64,000 bases of DNA. Source: Planococcus versutus. Its GTDB lineage: Bacteria > Bacillota > Bacilli > Bacillales_A > Planococcaceae. The stretch's first letter is position 1, and each line of letters opens with the position of its first letter. Shown here piece after piece: positions 35,025-45,209 of this stretch. The notes under the pieces were generated by a model that saw only the letters and a list, made by a program, of their open reading frames with translations, ran no database searches and was not told the origin of the DNA. The position numbers and the translations under genes are program-made. The stretch lies in NCBI RefSeq assembly GCF_001186155.3, contig NZ_CP016540.2, positions 744,001 to 808,000 on the forward strand, written 5' to 3'.

Positions 35025-36638
35025 ATGAAAAAAAAATGGTGGAAAGAAGCAGTTGCGTATCAAGTGTATCCAAGAAGTTTTCAAGATTCGAACGGAGATG
35101 GCATTGGAGATATCAATGGCGTAACAAGCAAATTGGATTATTTGAATGATCTTGGGATTGATGTCATTTGGATTTGTCCAATGTACAAATCACCTAATGA
35201 CGACAATGGTTATGATATTAGCAACTATCAGGAAATTATGGCTGAGTTTGGAACGATGACGGATTTTGATCGCTTGCTTGAAGAAGTACATGCAAGAGGG
35301 ATGAAACTAATCATCGATTTGGTGATCAATCATACAAGCGATGAACATCCGTGGTTTATGGAATCACGTTCTTCAAAAGATAACGGCAAACGTGATTGGT
35401 ATATTTGGAGCGATGAGCCGACCAACTGGGAAAGCATTTTCGGTGGCAGTGCTTGGGAATACGATGAAAAAACAAAACAATACTTTTTGCATTTATTCTC
35501 TAAAAAGCAACCAGACTTGAACTGGGAAAATCCAGAAGTGCGACACGCTTTGTACGACATGGTCAATTGGTGGCTAGATAAAGGAATCGATGGTTTCCGT
35601 GTAGATGCAATCAGCCACATAAAAAAAGAATTGAGTGACGTCAAAGATCCAGAGCAAAATTTGTATGTACCGGCTTGGGAAAAGATGATGAACGTTAAAG
35701 GTATTCAACCGTTGCTTGCGGAATTGCGTGACGAAACGTTTGCAAAGCGTGACATTATGACAGTAGGTGAAGCAAACGGCGTCGAAGCAAGTGACATCAA
35801 TGAATGGATTTCAGAAGACAACGGCAAATTCGATATGGTGTTCCAGTTTGAAAGTATGGGCCTATGGGATACCGACTCATCAACCGGCATCGATGTGCCA
35901 AAGCTAAAAGAAGTATTGACGAAATGGCAAAAAGCAGTAGATGGCCAAGGCTGGAATGCATTATTTGTTGAAAATCACGATAAACCTCGCATTGTTTCTT
36001 CGTGGGGAGATGATCAAAAGTATTGGCGAGAAAGTGCCACAGCGATCGCTTGTATGTATTTCTTCATGCAAGGCACACCGTTCATTTATCAAGGGCAAGA
36101 AATTGGCATGACCAACGCGCCGTTTGATGAACTCGATCATTATAATGATATTCAAACACATAACTTATATCATTTTAATCGTTCAGAAGGAATGGAACAC
36201 AATGCTGCGATGACCATCATCAAAGCACAAAGCCGTGATCACTCACGTACGCCTATGCAATGGGATGCTAGTCCGAATGCCGGATTTTCTAATGTGGAAC
36301 CGTGGTTACGGGTCAATCCGAACTATGAAAAAATCAATGTTGCCGCGCAACTACGCGATCCATATTCGATTCTTTGGTTTTACCGGAAAATGATTTGGTT
36401 GCGCAAGCAACAAGAAGTTCTCGTCTACGGGAACTACGAGTTACAAGACGTCGGACACGAATCCATTTATGCTTATACCCGTGCCAATGAAGAAAAAACC
36501 ATCTTGGTTATCACCAATTTAACACAGTATGCTTGCTATTGGGACGAACCAGAAACAGCACATTGCTTGTTGCATAATTATCAGCAACGCGACCCGAAAC
36601 AATTAGTACCTTTTGAAGCACGTGTTTATGAATTATAA
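35025..36638 (+). CDS. malL: Alpha-glucosidase, GH13 oligo-1,6-glucosidase type
   Basis: 537-residue cytoplasmic enzyme of the GH13_31 group that splits alpha-glucosidic bonds in isomaltose, sucrose or maltose-type sugars. Calcium loop DSNGDGIGD at 21-29. Catalytic nucleophile D194 (GFRVDAISH), acid/base E249 (TVGEANG) and stabiliser D319 (VENHDKPRI) are all present. The VGEANG motif with its Ala-Asn differs from the ETPG found in some sucrases. Single gene, no transporter or regulator beside it. Confidence 0.9.
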   Translation: MKKKWWKEAVAYQVYPRSFQDSNGDGIGDINGVTSKLDYLNDLGIDVIWICPMYKSPNDDNGYDISNYQEIMAEFGTMTDFDRLLEEVHARGMKLIIDLVINHTSDEHPWFMESRSSKDNGKRDWYIWSDEPTNWESIFGGSAWEYDEKTKQYFLHLFSKKQPDLNWENPEVRHALYDMVNWWLDKGIDGFRVDAISHIKKELSDVKDPEQNLYVPAWEKMMNVKGIQPLLAELRDETFAKRDIMTVGEANGVEASDINEWISEDNGKFDMVFQFESMGLWDTDSSTGIDVPKLKEVLTKWQKAVDGQGWNALFVENHDKPRIVSSWGDDQKYWRESATAIACMYFFMQGTPFIYQGQEIGMTNAPFDELDHYNDIQTHNLYHFNRSEGMEHNAAMTIIKAQSRDHSRTPMQWDASPNAGFSNVEPWLRVNPNYEKINVAAQLRDPYSILWFYRKMIWLRKQQEVLVYGNYELQDVGHESIYAYTRANEEKTILVITNLTQYACYWDEPETAHCLLHNYQQRDPKQLVPFEARVYEL

Positions 36639-36642
36639 AGTT

Positions 36643-36687
36643 AAAGCCATGGTCTCAAGTGATTTACTTGAGACCATGGCTTTTTAA
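36643..36687 (+). terminator. Terminator of malL
   Basis: AAAGCCATGGTCTCAAGT pairs perfectly with ACTTGAGACCATGGCTTT. Confidence 0.92.
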
Positions 36688-36705
36688 TTTGATCAAATCG
36701 ATCAT

Positions 36706-36789
36706 TTTGCAAATAAACAAGTGGATTGCGCAAACAAACTGTCGTATCTCGCAAATAAGGAGTCCACTTCCACAAATCAGCTTCATAAA
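36706..36789 (+). repeat. Degenerate 21-base tandem repeat, four units
   Basis: Units start at 36706, 36727, 36748 and 36769. The shared core is roughly CGCAAATAA: TTTGCAAATAAAC, TGCGCAAACAAAC, CTCGCAAATAAGG, TCCACAAATCAGC. The second half of each unit diverges. Spacerless, so not a CRISPR array. Confidence 0.6.
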
Positions 36790-36868
36790 AAATCGGAGTT
36801 TTGCGTAAAAAATTATTTAACTAAAATCTCTTCACGATCAAGAAGGCTTAGAAAAATCCTCCACTTAA

Positions 36869-36907
36869 AAAGAAAAAAACCATCTTACCCAAGGGCAAGA
36901 TGGTTTT
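36869..36907 (-). terminator. Hairpin terminating leftward transcription
   Basis: AACCATCTTACCC pairs with GGGCAAGATGGTT; on the minus strand the stem is followed by TTTTTTTCTTTTT. No leftward gene remains to its right, so it may mark a lost one. Confidence 0.55.
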
Positions 36908-37178
36908 GATAGTTTGCGGCGTTCCAAACCACGTTCCACAACGTGTTCCTAAAAGGAGTGTTTGTCCGTCTTATGCAAACGAGCTCATCGCGTAGTTAAC
37001 ATTAGCCGAAAATTCACAAACTGTCAATGATTTAACGGGAAATAGTATATGTTTTCTTTGCATTTATACCTATTTGCAAAACAGTCGAGCAAAGTTGCTT
37101 GACGTTTCTGAGTATATAAAGATGAGCAATGATTTGAGATGAGAGCATTTGAAAAAAGCTCATGAAGAGTAGTACTCA

Positions 37179-37301
37179 ATGATTGACCGCAGACCGATGC
37201 TGTTCTGGCTGCTGGATACGATTAGGAAATGGTATCATCACTGGAACTGCTACGCATCTTCTTTTGATGATGTATTGACGCAAATGAACTATTGGAAATA
37301 A
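37179..37301 (+). pseudogene. Possible gene remnant, 40 codons
   Basis: ATG-started frame reading MIDRRPMLFWLLDTIRKW and ending LTQMNYWK. It is rich in Trp and Tyr, which is unlikely for random AT-rich sequence, but it has no ribosome site and has a TAG just upstream. Family unknown. Could be the tail of a lost gene. Confidence 0.25.
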
Positions 37302-37945
37302 GCGTATTTCTAAGTAGAGCGATTTATGTAAAGAATGAAAACAACTAAAATTTGCTCTTTAACAAAACATCTGGCAATCACTTTTCAAGTGTGTTGCGGA
37401 GAGTGTTTTTTGATTTCGAAGAACTTAAGCAAATTTTTTGTGGAAATGCTATCGCTAACTCAATTTATCTGTTGTAAGTTCTGTTAAGTTATCACATATT
37501 ACTTTGACGGATGTTTAAAGAGATTTTAGTTGAATAAAAGAAAATCTCTCGAAACAAGAAATAGACTCATAATAAATATTGCTAATTCCCTATTTACACG
37601 AACGTTATATAGTTATTTGTAGTAAAATGTTCGTAATTTAGTTGACCCATCACGTTGTATTTGCTATGGTTGGCAAGTAAAAAAATATATGGCTCGTATA
37701 TACTCGGTAATATGGTCCGAGTGTTTCTACCAAGTTCTCCGTAAAAAACTGGACTATGAGCTAAAGTATTGGGTTATTCGGTTTTCAACCGAAAACTTAT
37801 TTATTGCTTGGTGTGTGCATCGGCTCTCTTCATTCAATTTATACTTTGGCTCCAAATGTCTAAATGGTAGAAACTTTATGTCGTTCTAGGATCTTTAACT
37901 TGCATCCAATTATTGAGTAGAGCATACATCAAGGAGGAAATTCAG

Positions 37946-38839
37946 ATGAGAAAAATGAAAACAGCTATCAACAAGCAAATGGTGATTTCCATTATGGCGA
38001 TGGTTTTATTAGTAATACTCACAGGATGCAGTTCAACAACTGAATCTAGTGAGACAGAAAAAGAAGAAACAAAACGACCAATCTTAATCCAAGGACCAAT
38101 GCCGATTGAGGCGGAAAATTTTGCGGAGCGCTTAGAAGATGTTGAGATAGAAGAGTCAGGTACGACATTTGAGTTTTATATCGGTACTGTTGATGGCTAT
38201 CCGGTGATTGTATCGAAAACGGGAAAAGGCATGGAAAACACAGCAGCTGCCACAGCGATTGCGATTGAAAAATACAATCCAGTAGCTATTATCAACCAAG
38301 GCACATCAGGAGGACATGATCCAGAACTGAATGTTTTCGATATTGTTTTGGGCAAACGCACCGTCAATATTGGCTCTATGAAAACTAGAGATCGTGCTGA
38401 AGGTGAGGGCATCGAAGCAACTGAGTGGAAGCCAATGGACGTCATGGCTTCTGAAGGGAGTGCTGGAGAAGATCCGGATGCTGAAAAGGCACGGTATTAC
38501 GACGCAGATTCAGAACTTCTAACAGCCGCAAATAAAGTAAAAGAAAGCTACACAAAAGGCAAAGTAGTTGAAGGAACAATTGGCTCAGCTGATTTATGGA
38601 ATAACGAAGTTGATCGCATCAGCTGGTTTCACGAAAATTATGGTACGTCCGTCGAAGAAATGGAATCGGCATCGTCTGCAATGATTTCAAAAGCATACGA
38701 TGTACCTTTTCTCGCAATTCGTATCTTATCTAACAATAAAACAAACGATGGTGCTTATAATCCAGACACAGCAGCTGCCAATCAAGAATATGTTTATGAA
38801 GTTGTTCAGGAATATATTCGTTTTTTAGAAAGCAAGTAA
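37946..38839 (+). CDS. Nucleosidase-like lipoprotein (MTA/SAH nucleosidase fold)
   Basis: 297 residues with a lipoprotein signal (lipobox LTGC, Cys28) and a nucleoside phosphorylase/MTAN fold: ILIQGPMPIEAE (E55 or E57 as the acid), INQGTSGGHDPELNVFDIVLG, GSADLWNNE and the ribose-binding EMESAS (M239-E240). The position of the catalytic Asp of cytoplasmic MTAN (ISD) is here Asn263 (LSNN), so adenine cleavage is doubtful and another nucleoside may be used. It acts outside the membrane. ATG 37946 follows AAGGAGG. Single gene. Confidence 0.8.
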   Translation: MRKMKTAINKQMVISIMAMVLLVILTGCSSTTESSETEKEETKRPILIQGPMPIEAENFAERLEDVEIEESGTTFEFYIGTVDGYPVIVSKTGKGMENTAAATAIAIEKYNPVAIINQGTSGGHDPELNVFDIVLGKRTVNIGSMKTRDRAEGEGIEATEWKPMDVMASEGSAGEDPDAEKARYYDADSELLTAANKVKESYTKGKVVEGTIGSADLWNNEVDRISWFHENYGTSVEEMESASSAMISKAYDVPFLAIRILSNNKTNDGAYNPDTAAANQEYVYEVVQEYIRFLESK

Positions 38840-38850
38840 ACAAAAACAAC

Positions 38851-38898
38851 AAAAGACATAGTTGTCATCCAAATAGGATTGGCAACTATGTCTTTTTA
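38851..38898. terminator. Bidirectional terminator
   Basis: AAAAGACATAGTTG pairs with CAACTATGTCTTTT, with an inner ATCC/GGAT pair. Confidence 0.9.
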
Positions 38899-38905
38899 AG
38901 CTATG

Positions 38906-39400
38906 TTATTTTACTAGATGTTCCATACTTACTTCAAAATTACCGCTTTCTTTTGGTGTTAACCAAGCCGTCAATTTATAAGTGCCTGGTTCAAGGTCGA
39001 GTGAAGGAATTGCGAAATCATACGTGAGTTTATCGCCTTGGTCGACAGAGATATCACCTAACACTTGTAAGTAAGTACTCACAGATGAAAACAGAAAAAC
39101 CTGTTCTCCTTTTTCGTTTGCTAAGGAAAAATCATAGCGTTGGCTACTTGTGAATTCGAAAGTATGAGGTTGTTCTGTTTGGTTTACTAATGTATAGCGG
39201 TATGTGTTGTCATCAACTTGTTCGATGGCTGGTTCCATTGCGCCTTTTGTGATTTCGTCAATCGGTTCTTTTTCAGGTTCAGATTGTTCTGTCGCTGGGT
39301 TTTCCGGAATAACACTGTCTTCTTTTTCTGTTCCACAGGCTGCTAAACTGAAAGTGGCTAGTAGAAGTAAAATAATGCTAAGCCAAAATTTGTTATTCAT
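38906..39400 (-). CDS. BsuPI-domain lipoprotein
   Basis: 164 residues. Lipoprotein signal with lipobox SLAAC, then an acidic linker (EPEKEPIDE) and an Ig-like domain of BsuPI type (HTFEFTSSQRYDFSLANEKG, LEPGTYKLTAWLT). BsuPI is the B. subtilis intracellular proteinase inhibitor; exported versions are common in Bacillales and their targets are unknown. AAGGAGG precedes the ATG. Convergent with the nucleosidase gene. Confidence 0.8.
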   Translation of the reverse strand: MNNKFWLSIILLLLATFSLAACGTEKEDSVIPENPATEQSEPEKEPIDEITKGAMEPAIEQVDDNTYRYTLVNQTEQPHTFEFTSSQRYDFSLANEKGEQVFLFSSVSTYLQVLGDISVDQGDKLTYDFAIPSLDLEPGTYKLTAWLTPKESGNFEVSMEHLVK

Positions 39401-39590
39401 GAATAAACCTCCTTCTTTACTAAAGAATACGTAACTATCTTACTTATGAGAACGGGGAAGAGCCGATAAAGTTACAGTAATCACGTGATGTGTTGAAAGC
39501 TGACCTACACATTACTGACTACACACTGTAGAATAAGGAATAAGAAATTTTGTGTTATTCTATCAGCTAGATGAAAGGGGTATACCTTAA

Positions 39591-40802
39591 ATGAAAACAA
39601 CCTTTAATTTTTCAAAAGATATTGAACTAGCTTTTAAGAACGATCCACCTGGACAATGGCTTTCTTCTTTGCCACCAGGTTGCTTGCGTCTTAGCTCGGG
39701 CTATCCCGATCCTAAATTTGTGCCTTCTGAAGATATTAAATTAGCGGTAACTCGTTTATTGAATGAAGAAAAGGATTTGCCACTTCATTATATGGGCAGT
39801 CCGAGAATTCTACAGCTTAAAAAGTTTCTTCAAGACAGAATGGCTCAACGAGGAGTAACTGTCACTGATGAGGAAGTACTTGTTACTTCTGGAGCTTGTC
39901 AAGCAATCGACTTGATTGCGCGTATTCTTTTGGATGAAGAAGCAGTAGTTGCTATTGAGTCACCAACTTATATGGAAGCCTTAGAAATTTTTCAAAATTA
40001 TACGGAACAGTACATAACCATTCCGATTGATGAAGAAGGCATGCAGACAGAATTATTAGCGGAGATGTTAGCAAATCGGAAAGAAAAAAGTTTGTCGATT
40101 CCGCGTTTGCTCTATACCATTCCAACTTATCAAAATCCAACAGGGACCACATTGTCCTTTTCGCGTCGCCAGCAGCTATTAAAACTTGCAGAGCAATATG
40201 ACTTTCTCATTATAGAAGATGACGCTTATGGAGAACTCGGTTTTCACGACAGACCTCAATTGTTAAAGGCAATGGATACGAATAATCGCGTAGTTTACGT
40301 TGGGTCATTATCTAAAGTTGTAGCGCCAGGTATGAGAATTGGGTGGGTTGTGGCAGATCAGCAATTAGTTGATCCATTAAATTGGTTTAAAAAAGATTTG
40401 ACACATCCATTCGATCAAGCAACAATGGCATCATTTCTTGAAGCTATCGATTTCGATGAGCATTTAACGTCTTTGATAGAGGTATATAAATCAAAATGCA
40501 ATGTCATGTTGACCGCTTTAAAAGAATTTCTACCACCTACAGTTTCATGGTTTGTGCCTAAAGGTGGATATTTTGTGTGGGTTAACATCCCAGGAGTTGA
40601 TACTTCGACTATGCTTTCACAAGCTTTTGAAGCAGGAGTTTCTTACGTACCTGGTAAATACTTTTTCTTGGATCAAGAAAAAGGACTCGAGTATCTTCGA
40701 TTGTCGTTTAGTTACGCAACTGAAGAAGACATTGTCCACGGTGTAAAACTGCTTGCCGAAATAGTCGCAGTAACTATCAATGCACCTGAGTGCGAAGAGT
40801 AA
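39591..40802 (+). CDS. PLP-dependent aminotransferase, 2-aminoadipate/MocR-like
   Basis: 403-residue fold type I aminotransferase. The PLP lysine is in YVGSLSKVVAPGMRIGW; other cofactor residues are in PTYQNPTG and IIEDDAYGEL. The sequence is closest in style to LysN/2-aminoadipate aminotransferases and to the C-terminal half of MocR regulators, but there is no N-terminal GntR domain. The substrate amino acid is not assigned. AAAGGGG lies before the ATG. Confidence 0.85.
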   Translation: MKTTFNFSKDIELAFKNDPPGQWLSSLPPGCLRLSSGYPDPKFVPSEDIKLAVTRLLNEEKDLPLHYMGSPRILQLKKFLQDRMAQRGVTVTDEEVLVTSGACQAIDLIARILLDEEAVVAIESPTYMEALEIFQNYTEQYITIPIDEEGMQTELLAEMLANRKEKSLSIPRLLYTIPTYQNPTGTTLSFSRRQQLLKLAEQYDFLIIEDDAYGELGFHDRPQLLKAMDTNNRVVYVGSLSKVVAPGMRIGWVVADQQLVDPLNWFKKDLTHPFDQATMASFLEAIDFDEHLTSLIEVYKSKCNVMLTALKEFLPPTVSWFVPKGGYFVWVNIPGVDTSTMLSQAFEAGVSYVPGKYFFLDQEKGLEYLRLSFSYATEEDIVHGVKLLAEIVAVTINAPECEE

Positions 40803-40824
40803 AAAAATAATAAACCAAATGCTA

Positions 40825-40864
40825 AAACCGCGACTCTTCAATATAAATAGAGCGTGGTTTTTGT
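40825..40864 (+). terminator. Terminator of the aminotransferase gene
   Basis: AAAACCGCGACTCT pairs imperfectly with AGAGCGTGGTTTT, followed by TTG. Confidence 0.7.
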
Positions 40865-41053
40865 ATAAATTTCAAAGGAAATAAAGAAAAGTTAATAAGT
40901 ACAATTGACTATATTTTCTGAATACTGTAAAGTTAAATATACTATTTAAGGAAATACGGAAATAAGTAGCGAATATCAAATGATTCGTAATTTCTAAAAA
41001 AAGGAGAGTTGATTATAGAAAGAGCTAATGATCGATAGAAGGGAGAGCTTTAA

Positions 41054-42610
41054 ATGAACATTACAACGACACTTACACAAAATGCAAAGCGATTTTCAGA
41101 TAAAATGGCGATCACGTATGAGGAAAGAAGTTACACTTATCAACAGCTGAATGAAGAAGTAAATCAACTAGCTAATGGATTAGTCGAAGCAGGTTTGCAA
41201 AAAGGAGATAAAGTGTCACTATTTATGAAAAACTCGGATCATTATGTAGTGGCTTTTTTCGCTATTTTAAAAGCTGGTGGTGTGGCTGTCCCTGTTAATT
41301 ACAGATTGAGTCCCGATGAAAGTGGTTACATTTTTGGTCAGTCTGAAAGCCGGTTTCTTTTTTGCGATGCAGAACTGGAAGCTATTGTGGCTGAAGCAAA
41401 AATGCAAGCTACTTTACTTCAGCATGTAATTGTTCATCCAGTACCTGCGAACGATGATTATTTTAGCTGGGGTGGCATACTGAGTGAAAATGCTTTGGAA
41501 CCTTCTATTGAAATACAAAGCAGTGATAATGCGGAAATTCTTTATACTTCCGGAACAACTGGAAAGCCAAAAGGAGCATTGTTTGATCATCAGCGACTGA
41601 CTACTGCGAGCATATCTTTTGTATTTGGCGTCGATTTGAGCGCAAATGATAACATTCTTCATGCAGCTCCATTGTTTCACCCGATCCAATTAAACTTATT
41701 TCTAGTTACAGGAATCATGATTGGAACATCCAACGTTATTTTGCGGGATTTTGAAATCGACAAAACAATTAAAGCGATTAAAGATTTTCAAATTACGGTT
41801 TTCTTCGGCTTACCCAATATGTATGACGAGTTGCTAGAGTTGCCGAATGTCCCTGAAGAAAAATTGGCTTCTGTTACTAAATGTATGTATGGTGTCGATT
41901 CAATTGACACTGATTTAGTAAAACAAGCAATGGAACTTTTTGGTCATCGACAGTTCTACAATTTATGTACACTAACAGAAGGTGGTCCAGGCGGAATCTT
42001 CTTGTTGCCAGATCAGCATGAAACGAAAGCTGGATCTGGAGGCAAACCAATGTACTTTACAGAAGTGCGTGTGGTAGACGAAGAATTCCTAGATGTAGAA
42101 CCAGGCACTATTGGTGAATTTGTCATCAAAGGCGGAACGGTGATGAAAGAGTATTTCAACAAACCTAAAGAAACCGAAGAGGTTTTTAAAAATGGCTGGT
42201 TGCTGACAGGTGATTTAGCAACGATTGATGAAGATGGCTTTATCACACTTGTTGATCGGAAAGCAGATCGTATTATTTCGGCCGGAGAAAATATCTATTC
42301 AGTCGAAGTAGAACAAGTGATCAATAGCCACCCACAAGTAGCAGAAGCTGCGACTGTTGGCTTACCGGAAGAAGAATGGGGCGAGATTGTCGGTGTAATT
42401 ATCGTACCGATCGAAGGCGAAACCATTGATGAAAATCAATTGATGGATTATTTTATGGAAAAACTACCTAGCTATAAAATTCCACGTAAATACTTGATCG
42501 CGGACTCGTTACCGCGAAATGCCACAGGGAAAATTATGAAATATCAATTACGCGAACTTCACATTAGTGAATTTGAATGGTTCCGCAACGTGCCAGAACG
42601 TCGTTATTGA
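41054..42610 (+). CDS. Acyl-CoA synthetase (AMP-binding family)
   Basis: 518-residue adenylate-forming enzyme that activates a fatty or other carboxylic acid to acyl-CoA. The P-loop YTSGTTGKPKGA is at about 170-181, followed by LLTGDLATIDEDGF, DRKADRIISAGENIYSVEVE and the C-terminal catalytic Lys in PRNATGKIMK. Long- or medium-chain fatty acids are the likely substrates but cannot be fixed. AGGGAGAG precedes the ATG. Single gene. Confidence 0.87.
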   Translation: MNITTTLTQNAKRFSDKMAITYEERSYTYQQLNEEVNQLANGLVEAGLQKGDKVSLFMKNSDHYVVAFFAILKAGGVAVPVNYRLSPDESGYIFGQSESRFLFCDAELEAIVAEAKMQATLLQHVIVHPVPANDDYFSWGGILSENALEPSIEIQSSDNAEILYTSGTTGKPKGALFDHQRLTTASISFVFGVDLSANDNILHAAPLFHPIQLNLFLVTGIMIGTSNVILRDFEIDKTIKAIKDFQITVFFGLPNMYDELLELPNVPEEKLASVTKCMYGVDSIDTDLVKQAMELFGHRQFYNLCTLTEGGPGGIFLLPDQHETKAGSGGKPMYFTEVRVVDEEFLDVEPGTIGEFVIKGGTVMKEYFNKPKETEEVFKNGWLLTGDLATIDEDGFITLVDRKADRIISAGENIYSVEVEQVINSHPQVAEAATVGLPEEEWGEIVGVIIVPIEGETIDENQLMDYFMEKLPSYKIPRKYLIADSLPRNATGKIMKYQLRELHISEFEWFRNVPERRY

Positions 42611-42616
42611 ACTTAT

Positions 42617-42657
42617 AAAAATAGCTCCGTAGCCAAAAAGGCTGCGGAGCTATTTTA
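42617..42657. terminator. Bidirectional terminator
   Basis: AAATAGCTCCGTAGCC pairs with GGCTGCGGAGCTATTT across AAAAA. Confidence 0.92.
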
Positions 42658-42666
42658 AGTTAAAGT

Positions 42667-43557
42667 TCAAGTAATAGAAGCTTCGTAAATGTTTTTAATT
42701 GATTTTTCTAGCATGGCGTTAAATTCTTCATCTGTTTGGCTAGCATTAACGCCTTCGGATAAAGCGCGCGAGAAGCTGGCGATTAAGCCTGTGTTCGCTG
42801 CTAGTTTTTTATTCGCGTCATCACGTTTATAGCCACCGGACAATGCGACTACACGAACTACGCGTGGGTGTTCAATCATTTCCTTGTAGTAGTTATCTTC
42901 TGTTGGAATCGTGATTTTGATCATTACGTTCTGATCTTCGTTCAATAAATCCAAATGCTTCAACATTTCTTCTTTTAGAATTTTTTCAGATTGTTCTTTG
43001 TCTTTGCTGTTAATGTCTACTTCGGGTTCAAGAATGGGCATTAAGCCAGCTGCCAAAATTTGTTTGCCGACATCAAATTGCTGTTCAACAACTTTTTTAA
43101 TGCCTTCAGTATTGGCTTCTTTGATAACTGAACGCATTTTTGTGCCGAACACATTGCGTTCATTGGCACGTTGTAATACGTCATCCAAGTCAGAAATTAG
43201 CTTCATCACTTGAACGCCATTTTCTTCATCTGCCAGTCCTTTATCGACTTTTAAGAAAGGTACGACGCCTTTTTTTTGCCACAAGTAGTCAGGTGTATAG
43301 TGACCTTCTACTTTACGATTCATCGTCTGTTCAAAAAGAATAGCACCAATAATCGAATCTGAGTTAAATGACGGTGCTGTCATGACACGCGTACGCATTT
43401 CATGAATCAAGTCATACATTTCCTCTTCTGATGAGTACTGATCTTCTGATACGCCATAAAGTGCTAATGCTTTCGGCGTGCTTCCGCCACTTTGATCCAG
43501 TGCCGCAATAAAACCTTTTCCATTTTTTACGAAATCCATTTGTTCCTGATTCATCAT
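42667..43557 (-). CDS. fda: Class I fructose-bisphosphate aldolase
   Basis: 296 residues, the length of the bacterial class I aldolase typified by S. aureus Fda. Motifs: [19 protein letters not shown] near the N-terminus, [19 protein letters not shown] and the Schiff-base region with [22 protein letters not shown] binds phosphate. It interconverts fructose 1,6-bisphosphate with triose phosphates in glycolysis or gluconeogenesis. AAGGGG precedes two tandem ATG codons (43557 and 43554), either of which could start it. Confidence 0.93.
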   Translation of the reverse strand: MMNQEQMDFVKNGKGFIAALDQSGGSTPKALALYGVSEDQYSSEEEMYDLIHEMRTRVMTAPSFNSDSIIGAILFEQTMNRKVEGHYTPDYLWQKKGVVPFLKVDKGLADEENGVQVMKLISDLDDVLQRANERNVFGTKMRSVIKEANTEGIKKVVEQQFDVGKQILAAGLMPILEPEVDINSKDKEQSEKILKEEMLKHLDLLNEDQNVMIKITIPTEDNYYKEMIEHPRVVRVVALSGGYKRDDANKKLAANTGLIASFSRALSEGVNASQTDEEFNAMLEKSIKNIYEASIT

Positions 43558-43736
43558 CCCAGCCCCTTAACTAAATTTTTAAAACCCAATCTACTCATGT
43601 TAAAAAAATTACTTTAAAGAAACTCTTTCACTGAATAGTGTAACAATATAAAGAAGAAACTACAAAAAATTGATAATTGAGCCCTACTTACAGGTTTCCC
43701 TTTTGAACTTTCTGTAAACGTTCTTGTTTGTCACAG

Positions 43737-45209
43737 TTATGTCCCACAGAAGGTTTGATATGGACTATTCGTTGCCTTGGGAGGTTCTGTATAATCTTCT
43801 TGCTCTGCAGAGTGTGCATACGGATTAGCTAGAACTGCAAGGAGATTGTGCAACAAGCTATAGTCTTGTTGGAATTCAGCAGCAGCTAGTGCTTCTTCTA
43901 CACGATGATTGCGCGGAATGACCGCAGGATTGTGATCGCGCATTAATTGCTGACTTTCTTGGAGCGACTCCTGTTGTCGTTCGAGACGCGCTTGCCAAGA
44001 GCGATGCCAGTTTTTAAACTCATTTGCGCTAAACAACTTGCTGTCATTTAGCTTATCGAATGTCAATGCTCGGAACGTATTGGTGTAGTCGGCTGCATGT
44101 GTGTGCATTAAGTTTAATAATGCTTCTGCTAACTCTGTATCCTCTGCTTCTTTAGTAAACAAGCCGAGCTTGTTACGCATGCCTGCAAGCCAATGGTTCT
44201 GGAACTGCTCGATATATGTGGTGAGTTCTGCTTGTGCCATGCGTACCGCTTCGTCAGGTGTATCGTGCAACAAAGGTAACAGACTTTCAGCAAAACGTGC
44301 TAAGTTCCAGCCGGCAATCATCGGTTGATTGCCATATGCATATCGGCCTTGAACATCAATCGAACTAAAGACGGTTTTCGGATCAAAGCTATCCATGAAA
44401 GCACAAGGGCCATAGTCAATTGTCTCACCGCTAATTGCCATATTGTCAGTGTTCATAACGCCGTGGATAAAACCAGCCAATTGCCATTTAGCGATTAATT
44501 CGGCTTGGCGTTTGATGACTTCTTGAAACAAGGCCAAGTACGGATTCGAAACAGCTGTTACATAAGGGAAATGTCGTTTTAGCGCATAATCAGCAAGTGC
44601 TTTCAACTCTTCTTTTGTACCAAATTTTGCTGCATATTGAAAAGTGCCAACACGCAAATGGCTGTCGGCGATGCGTGTCATAACAGCACCTGGAAGCGCT
44701 GTTTCACGTTGAATCATTTCGCCCGTTTCAACAACGGCTAAGCTACGTGTTGTCGGAATACCAAGTCCATGCATTGCTTCACTAATTAGATACTCACGAA
44801 GCATCGGTCTGAGTGCAGCACGCCCATCACCACTGCGTGAGTAAGGCGTTCTGCCAGAGCCTTTTAATTGAATGTCTAAACGATTACCAGTAGGCGTTAG
44901 TTGTTCGCCAATTAATAAAGCGCGACCATCGCCAAGCATCGTGAAATTACCAAATTGGTGTCCAGCATAGGCCTGTGCAAGGGGCATCGTGTCTTTTGGA
45001 ACGGCATTTCCTGCAAGAATGGCAATGCCATCTTCACTTGTTAATTCCTCAGGGTTTAGTCCCAGTGTTGCCGCCAACTTTTCATTGAATATTACTAGCT
45101 TAGGTGCTGGCACCGGATTAACAGAAAACTTGCTAAAAAAAATTTCAGGCAAACGTGAATAGCTAGTGTCTAGTTGCCATCCGGTATGTGTAAGTTCTTT
45201 TTTACTCAT
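43737..45209 (-). CDS. selO: SelO/YdiU protein adenylyltransferase
   Basis: 490-residue pseudokinase-fold enzyme that transfers AMP to protein Ser, Thr or Tyr residues and is tied to redox stress in other bacteria. Motifs present: [74 protein letters not shown] and DYGPCAFMD. It ends QTFCGT, with the conserved C-terminal Cys where some homologues carry selenocysteine. AAGGAGA precedes the ATG. Confidence 0.95.
   Translation of the reverse strand: MSKKELTHTGWQLDTSYSRLPEIFFSKFSVNPVPAPKLVIFNEKLAATLGLNPEELTSEDGIAILAGNAVPKDTMPLAQAYAGHQFGNFTMLGDGRALLIGEQLTPTGNRLDIQLKGSGRTPYSRSGDGRAALRPMLREYLISEAMHGLGIPTTRSLAVVETGEMIQRETALPGAVMTRIADSHLRVGTFQYAAKFGTKEELKALADYALKRHFPYVTAVSNPYLALFQEVIKRQAELIAKWQLAGFIHGVMNTDNMAISGETIDYGPCAFMDSFDPKTVFSSIDVQGRYAYGNQPMIAGWNLARFAESLLPLLHDTPDEAVRMAQAELTTYIEQFQNHWLAGMRNKLGLFTKEAEDTELAEALLNLMHTHAADYTNTFRALTFDKLNDSKLFSANEFKNWHRSWQARLERQQESLQESQQLMRDHNPAVIPRNHRVEEALAAAEFQQDYSLLHNLLAVLANPYAHSAEQEDYTEPPKATNSPYQTFCGT

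Larger units (their letters stand above)
36688..37945. other. Gene-poor 1.25 kb region
   Basis: No convincing full gene. It holds a degenerate 21-base tandem repeat (36706-36789), a hairpin that would terminate leftward transcription (36869-36907), closely spaced GTTCC/CGTTCC repeats at about 36920-36952, a 40-codon frame at 37179-37301 and a small inverted repeat TTCGGTT/AACCGAA (37777-37793). Frames elsewhere are short and AT-driven. The composition suggests decayed genes. Confidence 0.5.

Noticed and set aside
36706..36789. CRISPR array
   Set aside because: Units are contiguous and degenerate, with no spacers between repeats, and no cas genes are nearby.
36721..36909. 62-codon plus-strand frame
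   Set aside because: Runs through the tandem repeat and a terminator-type hairpin; composition reflects the repeat.
37689..37889. 66-codon plus-strand frame
   Set aside because: No ribosome site and no motif; ends 57 bases before the lipoprotein gene in AT-rich, apparently decayed sequence.
43587..43736. Terminator after selO
   Set aside because: No stem with a T-run could be found between selO and the aldolase gene; read-through is possible.
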